In this document: positions 1 to 12,680 of the stretch, in pieces
Position numbering within the stretch: position 1 is the first letter of the stretch
How the letters are laid out: the number at the start of each line of letters is the position of its first letter
Source of the DNA: Rhizophagus clarus
Taxonomy: Eukaryota > Glomeromycota > Glomeromycetes > Glomerales > Glomeraceae
NCBI GenBank assembly: GCA_015698045.1
Contig: BLAL01000285.1
Coordinates: 2,790,001 to 2,854,000, forward strand
Direction: 5' to 3'
Length of the DNA stretch: 64,000 bases
Notes under the pieces: generated by a model
Told to the model about the DNA's origin: nothing
The model's database searches: none
Seen by the model: the letters and a program-made list of their open reading frames with translations, nothing else
Translations under genes and position numbers: made by a program

Positions 1-115
1 ACAAAAAAAAAAATTAAAATCTGTTTACTTTGAAATTCTATCCAGAGACAGGTCAGAAATTTCCTGGCTTCCTCCTTCTTTCGTCTCCTTTTCCCTCCCT
101 TCTTTTTTTATGCAG

Positions 116-1260
116 TTTTTCGGCTCTTTGATGATGGACTTCGGTAGTCAAAGTTAATATTGTATATATATATATTTTTTTACTTAATGAATGATTTCTA
201 ACATTCACTTTCACTTCTTTTTTTTATAGGCGGACAACTTTGGTCCTTTGCGTGACCTTTAGGTAAGTTGTTGTAATATGTTTTTTTTTCTTTTAAATTT
301 ATTTACTTAACAAATGATTTCTAACATTCGTTTTTTCTTCTTTTTAGGTATTTCTATTTGTTTCCAGACTTCGGAACAATGACGGGTTGTTTTATTTAAG
401 GAGGTTCTTGATACATAATAGGTATAAACCTGACTTTTTTTAAAAATACTTGTTTTTTTTAACGAACTGTTTCTAATAGTTTGTTATTGTCTTTTTTTAG
501 GTGGGTCTTTCAGTTCACTTTAATACAATTCATGTGATCTAAGAAAAGTTCGCTCGAACTTTTCTTAAAATAATATAATATACAATTCATGTGATCCAAG
601 AAAAGTTCGCTTGAACTTTTCTTAAAATAATATAACATACAATTCATGTGATCCAAGAAAAGTTCGCTCAAACTTTTCTTAAAATAATATTACATACAAT
701 TCATGTGATCCAAGAAAAATTCACTTGAACTTTTCTTAATAACTGGATTTTTGAAATTTAAATAGTGAGTTTCGCAAAAGTTGTGTTGCAAAACTTAATA
801 TATTTTTTTAAACATTTCTAATTAAAAATATATTATATATTTCAAGCGAACATGACAATGAAAATGGTAAGTTTCACTTATTGTGAAACTGATTATTTTT
901 ACTTTTAGTTAATTAGAAACATTTCTAACGTTTCTCTATTTTTTCTTTTTTTAGCAGTTTGTTCTTTAAGATTTTTGGATATATGGATTTATGGTGTGTT
1001 TTTTATTGATTTTAATTTTTTATTTTCACGAATTGTTAATTTATGAATTCAGTTTTTATTTTTTTTTTAGGTTGCCCTTTGACTCTCATATGATGCGAAT
1101 TTAGGATTTTTTTAGGATGCATGATTGTGTAGATGATGGTTGTGGATAAATGGCGGATAGATTAATGTGAATAATAACAAGTGATAATAATATATAGATA
1201 GATAGATATTAGATTAAATTTTATATAATATTATAATATGTACATTGCTATAAATAAAAA
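116..1260 (+). other. Micro-exon array, locus 1
   Basis: Not recognised as a known gene. The stretch reads as a chain of short exon-like segments separated by introns of about 75-90 nt. Acceptor/donor-bounded segments lie near 116-143, 230-262, 348-421, 846-866 and 955-993, and a last segment starts at 1071 and runs into an AATAAA-bearing end near 1250. Introns end in a T-rich run plus AG and start GTAAG, GTAGT or GTGTG. Several carry a stem-loop with CTAAC or CTAAT in its loop (for example GAATGATTTCTAACATTC near 191). A pyrimidine-rich leader (60-110) precedes it. No exon chain gives an obvious long protein. The structure matches the arrays at 28.06-29.1 kb and 30.7-33.5 kb. The left end may lie outside the window. 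Confidence 0.5.
524..745. repeat. Four 57-bp tandem palindromic repeats
   Basis: Four copies start at 526, 583, 640 and 697, an exact period of 57 bp. Each holds an inverted repeat built on AAGAAAAGTTCG and its complement, followed by a short AT-rich spacer and CAATTCATGTGATC. Copies differ by only a few bases, so the expansion looks recent. They sit inside micro-exon array locus 1. Confidence 0.85.
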
Positions 1261-1270
1261 TGTTAATAAA

Positions 1271-2229
1271 ACTACTATTATTCGGCCTATTTATCAATAA
1301 TATTCAGGTGACCGATAGGTGACCGATTTGTGACTGTTAGTAGAACTTAGAAGCATGTTACATTGTATTGCTTTATCAACAAATAATTGATCATAAAATG
1401 TTATAATATAAAAGATGATTTTGACTTTGTAAAATAAAAATTTGCAGCATAATTAGTATATGAAACTGAATAATTACCAAATAACCAATAAAATTTGATA
1501 ATTTTGTTGATCATGTGATTGCATAAATTATTTATTTATCTCCGTATTTTTTTTTTTTTTTTACCAAAAAACTTTTTCTCTCTTTAAATATTTTATAAAG
1601 GTATTTTTTATGTAATTTTTTTTTCTATTATTATGTTATTCTTAATACTCTTCTTATTAATATATTTTTCTAATATATTTCTTCTTTTCACTAGTGTTCT
1701 AACTAATAACATTCTACTATTGATTTTTTTTACTTGCCCATGTAAACAAATAGAAAATATATTGTTTATCTAAAAATAAATACAAAGGTATGGAGTTTTT
1801 TTCCCATTATATTATTCTTATCACTCTTATTAATATATTTTTCTAACGTGTTTCTTTTACTAACATTTCTACTAACAATATTCTACTATTAAACATTTTA
1901 TTCCTTTTCTTTTACTAATACTTTTACTAATACTTTTACTAATATTAACACTAATATTAATACTTATATTTTATATCTTTTTATTGACATTTCTTTTCTA
2001 CTTTTACTAACCTTTATACTAATATTAATATTAATACTATAATGTAAAAAAAAATTTTATTGACGTTTTTTTTCTTTTGCTAATACTTAGTGAATTTTTT
2101 TTTATAATATTTTTTGTATAATTTTTTTATTATTAATTAAAATAAATAAAACTTTCATATAATTAAATGAATTAAATTACTTTAAATTACGCGTATTTAA
2201 ATTATAAATTTATTAATATTAATATTATA
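1271..2229. other. AT-rich spacer, no gene seen
   Basis: Extremely AT-rich, with runs built on TACTAATATTA-like words around 1850-2030 and T-rich tracts. No open frame of note, no RNA gene and no clear transposon end was seen. Confidence 0.6.
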
Positions 2230-2665
2230 ATTGTTATCTGATATGTACGAAAATTATGTCTGATATGTGCCTATTATTAATATTCGGGTTTGATTAGTAA
2301 ATTATAAATATCTGATATATTTCAGTTATATATAGGATACATATCGGGTATATATAGGATACTTATTAGCAGTATCTGAAATATTTATTATAGTAATATT
2401 GGGTACCCAATAAATCTATAATATATGACCGATATATGACCGATATCTAACTACCCGATATGTATGAGATATATGACTGATATCTAACTACCCAATATGT
2501 ATGAGATATGTATGAGATGTGTATACTATGTATTACCATTTTTCTGCATTCGACAGGTATATATCGGGTACCTGATATGTGTGAGATTATTAAATATCAT
2601 ACACATATCTCACATATATCTTACACATATCTCACACATATCAGGTACCTGATATATACCCAATA
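2230..2665. repeat. Degenerate tandem and palindromic repeat block
   Basis: Words such as GATATGTATGAGATATG and ACCGATATATGACCG recur many times. The right part is a large palindrome: GGGTACCTGATATGTG near 2568 is mirrored by CACATATCAGGTACC near 2637. The ends (around 2396 and 2665) share AATATTGGGTA in inverted orientation, so this may be a small TIR element built of internal repeats. Confidence 0.6.
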
Positions 2666-2669
2666 ATAT

Positions 2670-5620
2670 TGATTTTGACCAGTGCTATGACTGGGATGAA
2701 GTTGAAAATAAATTGGTTATCAAAATCGATCAAGACGATCAGGCCCAAAATTTTCCATTGCAAATGATATCTCAGAGGTATATGGTCTTCCTGGGATTCA
2801 CAAATGTATTAACAGACAAAAACCTTTAAGGGCTGTAATCAATATCAATGCTATACAGGAAGATATAGACTAAAGTAAATGGAGTTAAGTCTGACAGTGT
2901 ATTCATCCGGATCTGTTGCTCTTTCATAAGAGCTTTGTACTGAATTCTTGACTGCGACTGGAAAGACATTCTTAAAGGATTAGTAATTGCTATATCATCA
3001 GACTCTAGTAAATGTAGTTACCATCTTTTATACGCTCCAATGCTTTTTATTGACCATAACGAGCTTAAAGCGTTCACAGAATTGGTATACACCTTGATAG
3101 GTGAAAAATTTGGCAGGTTTATTGATAGAGGATTACCTGGTCAAAACTTTAACCTTCACCTAATTGGTTTAGCAAAAAAAGGTCATGTGAAGCGTATCCT
3201 GTTATCTTTGATAACTAATAGCTGGAATGAACTCGATCACACCAGGGTTCAACCACCTTCTAATTTGGATCTCGAAGTAAGACCTAGAATGCTTAGCATA
3301 GAAAAAAAATAATAGTCCACTAAAGATAATTATAGGTCATAATATATTACAAAAATGCGCAGATCTTGTTTTGCAAAAATATTCTAATTATCTTAAGGAT
3401 TATACTATTGAAGAAAAGGACTCAGAAAACTTTGTATATTTTAACCGGAAAGCTTCACTAGAATGTCCACAATATAAACATATACATGACAAGGATCAGC
3501 AGTGGTTTGGTCGTATATGTGCTAGCAATGGGAAATTCATCTTAAAATGCTTCTGGTAAGGTAGTGATGAACCTGGAAAAGTATTTGAATGTGACCCATC
3601 TATTGCGAAAAAAATTCTGCAAAAAAATAAAAATTTACCACAACCATCTCTCAAGGTAAAAGCCTCCAGTTTTCCTAAAGTCTTCGTAAAATTCCCATCT
3701 TGGGTCAAATATAATAACCCCTTATAGCAACAGAAACGTATAGGAGAGATATGTAAGATCATTATCCAATGAAAGTAATATTTATGTGGGATTGCCTTGA
3801 AAAATGGGGAAAATATATATTCTTGAAAATTTGTTTATTCCTGATAACGTAAATTTGCTTGTATTATCCACACGATATTCTTATTCTAATGCTGTTACTA
3901 CAAGACTTGACTTCAAATCATATTGCGATATTAATGGTAATATAAATCTATCTGATCATAAGAAGGTAATTTGTCAAATAGAGAGTTTACACCGTATTGT
4001 TAATAAATACAAATGTAATAAAAAATGTAAATGCCATCTGAGCCAATACGATTTATGGCTTGATGAAATAGTGTTTATAATTGCTCAGGCGCAGAGTTAT
4101 TTAGCCAGACAATTGATAGAAAAGTTATATAAGTTAGTTCAAGACGCAAGATGCATTATCGTCATGAATAATGATCTCACTGATCTTAATATCGAATGGA
4201 TTAAGGCCCTTCGTAAGGATAAACTATTCTCTATTATCCACAATACTTTCCAACTTCAGAAAGATAAGACATTCCGTCTAACCCCTAATAAAGAAATAGT
4301 TTTAGTCAAACTTTGGGATTGGGCCAAATATATGGCTTCATTACCTTTTGAAAGCTGAACAAGTGCGTCACTTATTTGCCATCTTAGGAAGGGTGTACAA
4401 GAGATTGTTTATGCCCTTAAGACTGATTTTCCAGAATTACAGATTAAGGAATACTACGGCAAGTCTGATCCAATGGAAAAGTCTCATGATTTTAGTAACG
4501 TCGAAGAATCATGGAAAGACATAGACCTAGTTGCCTATACTAGTACTTTAAAAATAGGAGTATCTTGCATTAATTCCAAGTTTAAACGAGCATTCTGTCT
4601 CTTTAATAGCTACATAGAAACAAATGTCAAAACGAATCAGATGTTATTCCACATGCGATGTATTAAGGACTATACTGTATATACCATATTGAGCAGAGAT
4701 CTTCTAACGTTTCCATTACAGAAAAGGGGTTATTTCAGTGGTTATTAAATGCTAAACATGAATGTCTCCTTCGAGAACTTCAGAATAGAGAAATATTTCC
4801 TGACATAGACTCTATCATCCAAAATAAGGATGTATTAACTATTTGATTATGAGTAGCATATATGTTGGAAAAATTCCATTCCAGGCGCTTATTTGGTTGG
4901 AGAATGGTCAATTTTTTCAGAGAGGCGGGTATGATAATTTCCATTATAGAACTCACTCCTAAGTCTGAAGAAAACGTTATATCATTATCTCAAGCTGTGA
5001 AGGTGAATTCCTTATCATTAAAGCAGAGGAAATATCAAATATATTTAATGCTATGATTGTTGATCATGAGACTGCTGAATTTTTGGAGAATAAGCCAAAG
5101 AAAACCTTAAAAGAAATGCGTTCTCTAGACTGGCACCATATCGTGGAATGTTATGAGATTTCACCTGAATCATTAACCAAAGATTTTATCTTGAAGTACG
5201 GAAATTATAATCATATGAAATAGTTCAGAGCTTATATGCAATTACGAGATGCTAGTATTAGCAATGAAACGGCTGTTAAGGCTATTATTCGTAAAGATTA
5301 TAGGGATGATAAACTCGCTGTAGCCACTCGAGCTGAGAGACATCGCATTTGCCTGAAATTACTAAGGATCTGTACACTTGCTAAAGACGTTGACGATAGG
5401 GCATGATATAAAGCTGACGATATTAAAGCACATATAGATTCTCCTGAATCGATATCACATCTTCAGAATTTAGTTCCCAAAATGGCTAGAGTATTTGACA
5501 ATACAGATGCTTCACGTAGAGCTAAAAAATCAGGATTAAAAACAGATAAGACAAAACTTGCCTTATTAAATTCAGCATTATATGCTAATTTGTTTAGGTT
5601 AGGTGTGTTGTCTTTATAGT
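2670..5620 (+). pseudogene. Fossil primase / origin-binding-helicase gene
   Basis: A broken copy of a large protein gene. The first part resembles the herpes UL52-like (archaeo-eukaryotic) primase family, and the later part resembles the herpesvirus origin-binding-protein type of superfamily-2 helicase. Such primase-helicase proteins occur in large DNA viruses and in multicopy families in Rhizophagus-type genomes; that statement is from memory. The longest surviving stretch (3804-4358) has a cysteine cluster (YKCNKKCKCHL) and helicase-core-like sequence. The copy has roughly half a dozen or more breaks and no intact frame. It is probably a virus-derived or mobile-element replication gene. No terminal repeats were found at its edges. 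Family assignment is moderate; that it is broken is clear. Confidence 0.6.
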
Positions 5621-5879
5621 GATGTTGGTTTTGAGTAGCTTAAAGTTAGGGTGGTTTGACATAATCTATCATTTTAATTCAATTCTTGAAAGTAGTAGGA
5701 GTTTGATTATTTTTAATTGATAGAAATCATTTTCTTATACAGTATTCTTGTGTTTTCTTCAATGTCATAGTATATGAATGTTTATGTGAATTGTAGCAAA
5801 TCAAATTTCTAAAAATTCGGCGTAAACTGTGTGATACCGTGTGATCGTCACATGATTCATAAAATGTTACGTATCGCTT

Positions 5880-6616
5880 TATCACTCTTTTCAATTTAGT
5901 GTGACCCCTGATCATGTAACAATATATGTAAATCACTTTTGATTTCTCCGATTTCCTCCATTTTTTCGCAAACCGTTCTAGTAAAACTTTTCTATTGTAT
6001 TAACTCTCTTGTGATTTCCTGTGATTTCAGAAACTTTTTATATTAAACTACATATTTACAAAGTTTCAGGTATGATATTTAACAAACTAAAGTTGGCTTT
6101 CAAACTATTAAGTTTGAGAGATTTCCTGAGATTTCCTTTGATTTCTTTTTTATGCTAAATCTCTTAAAAAATAGAAGATTTATTTATTTTTATAAACTTT
6201 TTAAGAAGTTTGAACTTATATATAAGCTTGAAGATTTATTAACTAACGACTTATTATGTCTTTTTATAGGTTTTCAACAAATAAATATCAGATATAAAAT
6301 ACAGAGTTTATATTTTAATAATATAATGTTTAATGGTTAATAATATATAAACAGGCATATTGTTAGATTAAAATAACTTTAAAGCAGTTGTTCTCTTATA
6401 ATAATATATTTAATATTTTACTTTTATTCTGTTCTTTTTATTGTAAAATAATTTTATTTCTACCATTTTTTTCTTTGACGCGTAAATACAACTAATCATG
6501 TGACAACAATAACATAAAGTCTTATTGGCTGATTATCACATGAAAACTGAAAATCAATTTTCCTGTATATGACATGCTAAAAATCAGGGGGTCACACTAA
6601 ATTGAAAAGGGCGATA
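5880..6616. mobile_element. TIR element, 737 bp (MITE-like)
   Basis: Terminal inverted repeats of about 32 bp lie at 5880-5911 and 6585-6616. Both contain CTTTTCAATTTAGTGTGACC, followed by CC(Y)TGAT. The interior is AT-rich and encodes nothing convincing. Superfamily not assigned; target duplication not clear. Confidence 0.75.
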
Positions 6617-7844
6617 ATTACAAAAATGCAAATAACTGATAATGTTAGAAAAGTTTACTTTAAAAGCTGAAAATACATGAAAATTTAAACTTATAATACA
6701 TGTTGTCATAAAGCTTCTTTGCGATATGAATAATCTAATCAATCTAGTAGAACTTCTAACGCTAAAAGAAAACCAAACCATCTATTTCAGTTGAAAAGAC
6801 TTTAAAAATTGATACTAACATATCCGCGCATTTTTGGAATCACATGATGATCACGATATTTTTAATATTTTTTTTATTTTTGCGATATATTGACACGCTC
6901 TTTACATTTTTAAAGAGTTTGCACTTTTTATTGGACATAACTTTAGTATGATTTATTACATATTATACAATCTCCATATGCTAATAAGAGACATGTTATA
7001 GTATATTATTATTATGAAAAAAATATGTTAATAATCTCAAAATTATCTTGTAAAATATTTATAATTTAAAAATAAAATGTTTACAGTGTTATAACAATGT
7101 TTTGTACTCAAATATTTGTCAAATGGTGTTTAACTGTTATTTAGTAACTACTACTTATTAGCGAAACTGTCAAGTTGCTTCAACTTCCAAGTTAGATGGG
7201 TTTTATAACAGACGATGGGTTTGAAGTTAGTATTTACAATTATTTTTTTTCGAATTTAGTGAGGTAATTTTTTGATCTTCTGACCAATATTACATTAGAT
7301 GATCATGTAGTACAGTTTTAATTTGGACTGTGAAACATAATTACGATTAAACAGGCAAATTTTTATAAAATTATTAGTATAGTTCTAATTCCAAGGATGC
7401 GCGCATATGATTACAGTAATACTAAATACTTAGAAAATGACATAACTGGTATAGATTTTAATTGCTGATTTAATAGACGATGATCCAGAAAAACATAACA
7501 ATGAAGATCGTAGGTGAAAGGACGGCTGTTATTATATTTATAAAGATTCTTAGTAAATCTCTTGCAAAGAGGCCTAGAAAACATGAATTGTTGAAAATCA
7601 AAGACAGAATACCAATTGTGCCGTTTAATTGCAACTGTTAATTTTACTTTTTGCGAGAAAAGAAAAATTTAAATCAAAAAAAGGATATTTTAATAATTTT
7701 TAGAACTTTTAGAACTTTTAGATACAACCATTCTTATGTATAAACCCGTAGGTACAAAAAGATTCATCATGCCAATAGGGAACGTTCCCATGATCATGCC
7801 TAAAGTTCGTCATGATCATGGGAAAAGTTGGCCATGCGTATGAT
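6617..7844. other. Spacer, no gene seen
   Basis: AT-rich sequence with no credible open frame. Around 7770-7835 the words CATGATCATG and TTCGTCATGATCATGG recur, possibly the edge of the repeat block that follows. Confidence 0.5.
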
Positions 7845-8235
7845 AAATTAAAAATGGAAAGTAGTTTCCATTTTTTTTTTATTTTGATAATTTTTTTTTA
7901 AATTTTTACAAAAAAGAGATCAAAAATGGAAAGTGATCATTTTTTTATTTTGAAATTTTTCATGTGGAAAGTGATCTCCATTTTTACTTTTGATGAAAAG
8001 CTATTAATTTTATTTTTGTGAAAAGAGAGTTTTAAATCAAAAAGTGTATTTCTTTTGATAACTCCATTCTAATGAAAGAGTAAAAAAAAAAAAATCAAAA
8101 ATGGTAAGTAATTTTCATTTTTATTTTCATTTTTACGAAAGAGTCAAGGTGATCTCCATTTTTATTTAAGTTTTTCGAATTTTTCATTTTTTACGAAAAG
8201 AGATCAAAAACAGTATGATTCCCATTTCTGAAAAA
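7845..8235. repeat. Dispersed ATGGAAAGT/TCCAT hairpin repeats
   Basis: Five or so copies of a word close to AAAAATGGAAAGTGATCTCC, most followed by its own complement (…TCCATTTTT), spaced by poly-T and by ACGAAAAGAGATCAAAA-like linkers. This looks like a decayed tandem array of short hairpins. No protein is encoded. Confidence 0.6.
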
Positions 8236-8965
8236 AAACGTTAGTTTCACCATACTAAATTATTTGCGACTTTTTCAACAAAATTGACTAATCGCCAAAA
8301 TTAAACCTAAAAAATTCGCCTTTCAAGATGATTGTCAAAAAATAAATGCATGACTAATTTCGGTGCAGATAATTAAAATAACTGAATAACTGTCAGTGAA
8401 AGCATAGCGGACATCCCCAATTTTACCGATCATTACCGATCATTTTATTTGATTTTTACATTGTTAAAATTCAATTAATTGAAAAATTTAAGTGCACACA
8501 AACTTTACAAACAACTTAATATTTATTTAAATTTATTATATATTGAATTTTATTAGAATAGCACTATTATTAGTCAACTTTTACTAATAGCAACTTTTAA
8601 AATTTTAATAAAATGCTTGTTGATTAACTTTTATTGAAAAATTTTGCACAATATATATATATGCTTAAATATTTAATTTACTGTGTATTAAATTTTATTA
8701 TAAATATATTATTATTATATAATGTCTACTAGTGTAATAAAATGAAATTTATTTATTTTTTAAAAATTAATAAATTATAAGCTTTAGTAAAAAAATTAAA
8801 AGTAATTTTTGCGTTATTTTGTCAACCAGTGATTAGAATTTAATATTTTATAACTTGTTAGATTCGTCTTATCAAGACGAACATTTTGGTAGTAAATTCA
8901 TACAAAATTGATTGAGAAATGATATTTTAAAAATTACTAATTATTATGTAGTAAATTATAGAAGT
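8236..8965. other. Spacer, no gene seen
   Basis: AT-rich, without a plausible open frame. A short hairpin around TCGTCTTATCAAGACGA lies near 8865. Confidence 0.5.
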
Positions 8966-8977
8966 ATAATTGCAAGA

Positions 8978-9095
8978 TTTCGGTGAAATGATTGTCGGTG
9001 AAATGTTGTTAGTGAAACGGACCCTGTCAGTCGGCAAATGATTTTTGTAAAATGAATGTCAGCTAAACGATGGTCGGTGAAATGATGAACCAGAT
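8978..9095. repeat. TCGGTGAAATGA-type repeat block
   Basis: The word TCGGTGAAATGA (or close variants such as TCAGTCGGCAAATGA and GTCAGCTAAACGATG) recurs five or six times in 118 bp. The same word occurs near 22880-22930 and 23440, suggesting the end sequence of a dispersed element family. Confidence 0.55.
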
Positions 9096-9928
9096 CCTGA
9101 TCGTCACCTTCGCAAAATAGCTAATCAGAGAAATCAAACAAATATTTTTTTTTACTTTTTAAATTCTATTAAAACAATAGATGAAGAAGAGAGAGATTTT
9201 AAATACCAAGGGAAAAAATAACGCATCATTTATTATTCCAATAATAAATTGTAAGCTATTATGTAATGTTGTATTTTGGGTATTATCTGTTATACTATGA
9301 TGGTCAAAAGTCTGTGGAACAAAAGAACATATTTTCATAATGGGGAATCATTATAGACTATCAGAAGTAAAAAATTCTTAAATTACATTATTGAAATCTA
9401 ATTTTAAAAAAAGAAAATTTAATTTTAAAATTTCCTAGGAAAATTCAAAATTTCAAAATTTCAATTTTTTCGAATTTTGTTATTATTTTTTGATTCAAAC
9501 ATTTATCGTAAAGACTGATTAATTTATTCAATAAAATTCAATTGAGAATATTTTACGTAATGGACTGCGTGAATCAAAAAAAGAGTTTGTCCTTTATATT
9601 TTCTAGCTGAAGACGTCGTAACAATGATATATTTCAAATTTCTTATTCAAAAATTTAGAAAAAAACCAATGATTAACTATTAAACGAATAACTTCATTAT
9701 TATTATAATAATAGAATATATTTGTTCGAACTAATATAAAATATTAAATGAACTTAATAATAATTAATGTTTTCCTTAAAATTTGGATTGTTTTTACATA
9801 TTAAGCGCAGCAATATATCTTAGAAATTGTAATAAACTTCTGTTTATAGCGATTTTATATAGTACGATAACTTAATTAATAATTAATTTATAAAATAAAT
9901 TTAAATTAAAGCAATATTTTGTTAAGAT
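9096..9928. other. 3' flank of P450 A, shared with D
   Basis: No gene. Part of it (about 9225-9480) is the inverted counterpart of the 3' flank of P450 D (about 27400-27610). Both hold GTCTGTGGAACAAAAGAAC and TAAGCTATTATGTAATG in opposite orientation. The flank was duplicated with the gene. Confidence 0.65.
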
Positions 9929-11533
9929 TCAATTATGGATACAGCTAATTTTAGATATGGGTGCAGGGAAAGCTCTTTTTCTAATGTTAAATCCTTCAAT
10001 CAGTTGAAAACCAAAATTCCTAATTAATATCCCTAATACTATTTTCATTTCAGCTAAAGCTACCTTATTGCCTATACAATTTCTTGGACCATTAAAGAAA
10101 GGTAAATAATTACTTAAGTTTGATACATTGATAGTTAAAGAAGGGTCCAACCATCTTTTTGGATCAAAATCCTCGGCTGTTGGGCCACAAATTTCAGGTG
10201 ATTTATGAAGCGCTAAAATTCCTAACTATATTTCAGTATTCTATAAAAAAAAAAAAAAAAAATTTAATTTAAAAAAAAAAAATTTTTTAACGGAGAATAA
10301 AAATAATCAACATACTTTTGGAATAAAATAATTCCCCAAAATTTCATCTTTAAGGTTAACTCGTCTAACATGTATTGCTAAAGCGAAAACTTATTAAGTT
10401 AGAATAAAAATTTATCTAATTTGTTAAAACTACCAATATTTTATCTTTACCTGAAGTGTTTAATCTTAAAGTTTCTTTGACTACACAATTTAAATATTCC
10501 AAAGAATTAATTTCATCATATGTAGGATTGAATTTCGATTTATCAGGAAAAGCTTTAACCAACTCTTCACGCAATAAGTCTTGCTCATGTGGATGTTGTG
10601 CAAATAAATACAAAGCCCAGGCAAATGATACAGATGTTGTTTCGTGTCCTGCAAATAAAAATGTCATGATCTAAAAAAAGAGAGGATGATAAAAATAAAT
10701 AACAAATAAAATGAATAATAATCAATTTTTTCTAATTACCTGATATTTTAATTCTTCATCAGTCATTTTTTCTTCAGCAGGGAGTGTAATATTGATTTTG
10801 ATTAATAAAGATAATAAATCTTTTCCTTTTAATTCTCCATTTTTAACCTCGTTATATCTTTCTTCAACCAACTTCTTTGATACACGGTCAACGACTGCGC
10901 ATATATCTTATATTTGGTCCTAGTGGAAGCATTCGATAAAAGAGTAAGAGCAATGCGTAAAGAAGTTATTGGACTACTAAAAAGAGACTCATAAGCTATT
11001 GCTAATTCACTTGGGGACGGTAGTGAATTAAATTCATAATTAAATCCTTAAAAAAATATACACATAAATATAATTTGTTATTATAATAGGCATTAGATAT
11101 CAAAATATCAATATTGAGAATAATTTTCTCTCACCTACTAAGCCAATACATCTAAAGTAGTTTTTGAGATGTAAGGTGTAAGGTTAATATTGGTTTCTCC
11201 TGAATTTATCATATCTTCTATCGAACATTTCGTTTAAGGTAGAAGCTACACGAACAATTGACGGAGCCATTCCTAAATTTAAATGAATATATTATATTAA
11301 TCATAAATTAGATCTCCATTATTATGAAGTATAGTTACTTTGATGTTACTGTGAATGAAAGCTGGATTCGCCATTTTCCTTTGTCTTTTATGATCAACGC
11401 CTTCCGTATATAAAAGACCTTTGCCGAGAAGTGAAAGAGCAGCCGCATTAAGAGGTTTAACAAAATCGTAAGACTTATTTAATGTAATTTCTTGAAATAT
11501 TTTTGCATCTGCGATATAAAGGCTCGGTTTGTC

Positions 11534-12024
11534 TAGAGCTTTCCTTGAACGGATAAAATCCTAGGATTTACCCGGGTTATCCTATTATCCGGATTATCCG
11601 TTATCCTATTTTGACCGGATATCCGGATTTAGAATTTTTGAAATGAATAATCCTATGAATAATCCGGATTATCCTAGGTTAAAATATTGATTTATATATT
11701 ATTGTACAGTAAGTCAGACTCCAGCTGTACTGATAATCTATAATGTTCAAACCCACAAACAATCAAATGAAACCTTAGACAACATTTTGTTAAATAAAAA
11801 TAAAAAAAGAATGCTATTTTAAATAAAGTATTATCTTTGAAAAGAGGAGTCCGAATTCTGAACCTGGTATTTTGGACCTAAAAAAAAAAAATGAAAATTA
11901 GCTAATGCTCATTAAAATAATAAAAAAAAAATAATTGCGAAACTTACTTTCAAGTTTAAAGTCCATTTGCCACCCGGATTTTAAAGGAGGGGAAAAGTCA
12001 GAAATTAATAAAAATATGAAGCAA

Positions 12025-12073
<49 letters not shown>

Positions 12074-12340
12074 GACAAAAAAATAAACTTACCAATTCTA
12101 AAAATCGCCACCGAACCTAAATAAATTTTAAAAAAACTACCCAAAAGGTTTCGTTACGTGACAAAATATTTTGGGTTTAAGGAATTCTTTAGAATCATCT
12201 CATTATCCTAGAATAATCCGGATTATCCTAGGTTAATTATCCGGATTACCCATTATCCTATTTGACCGGATATCCGGATCTTAAAATTTTCAAACGGGTT
12301 ATCCTCAATTATTCATAGGATAATCTGGTGAAAAGCTCTA
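11534..12340. mobile_element. hAT-type TIR element, 807 bp
   Basis: Inserted in exon 2 of P450 A. The 8-bp target duplication GGTTTGTC lies at 11526-11533 and 12341-12348. The ends are TAGAGCTTTCC on the left and the complement of GAAAAGCTCTA on the right. An 8-bp duplication with a TAGAG-type terminus fits the hAT superfamily. The subterminal parts hold many TCCGGAT/ATCCTAGG words on both sides. There is no transposase, so it is non-autonomous. Confidence 0.85.
12026..12073. repeat. (AAT)n microsatellite
   Basis: About sixteen uninterrupted AAT units inside the hAT-type element. Confidence 0.95.
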
Positions 12341-12680
12341 GGTTTGTCAAACATTCCATGGTATTTTATAATTTTTCCATATTTTTTAACCCATCTTAGA
12401 AATGGTACACCGACCTAGTATATAAAATATATTAAGTTAAAAGAAGAATTAAGGCAACAAAATTACTAATATTAACAATATGTTATCTCTTCTGACATTA
12501 TTGTTTTAAGATTTCCGTGAAGTAGACTTTCAGATGGCGGACCAGGAATTTTTCTCATAGGAGAAATAAAATGGCCAGATAAATATTTTATAAGTAATCC
12601 ATCCTATAACTTCTAGAACAAAAAAGCTAACTAAAAAAAATGAATTAAGCATTTTTTTTATTTTTGTTAATAAAATTTAA

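Larger units (their letters stand above)
9929..12652 (-). pseudogene. Cytochrome P450 pseudogene A
   Basis: A seven-exon P450 of the local family, read right to left, with a start-like ATG at 12652. The I-helix exon (10451-10670) is intact and carries AGHETT and the KETLR ExxR motif. The heme loop FFNGPRNCIGN lies in the last exon. The gene is dead. The exon-1 donor GT reads AT (near 12486), and exon 2 is split by an 807-bp hAT-type insertion. Exon 4 is 28 nt short. Exon 7 has a TAG codon near its start (about 10228) and an 11-nt deletion near its end that shifts the frame. Its closest relative in the window is D: coding sequence, leader and 3' flank all match in opposite orientation, so it is the decayed half of an inverted duplication. 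Confidence 0.9.

Noticed and set aside
2559-2662. Possible CRISPR-like repeat-spacer pattern of GATATGTATGAGATATG words
   Set aside because: Spacing is irregular, there are no unique spacers of constant length, and the genome is eukaryotic.
11898-12120. Open frames rich in Leu or Asn on either strand
   Set aside because: They are translations of the (AAT)n microsatellite inside the hAT-type element.
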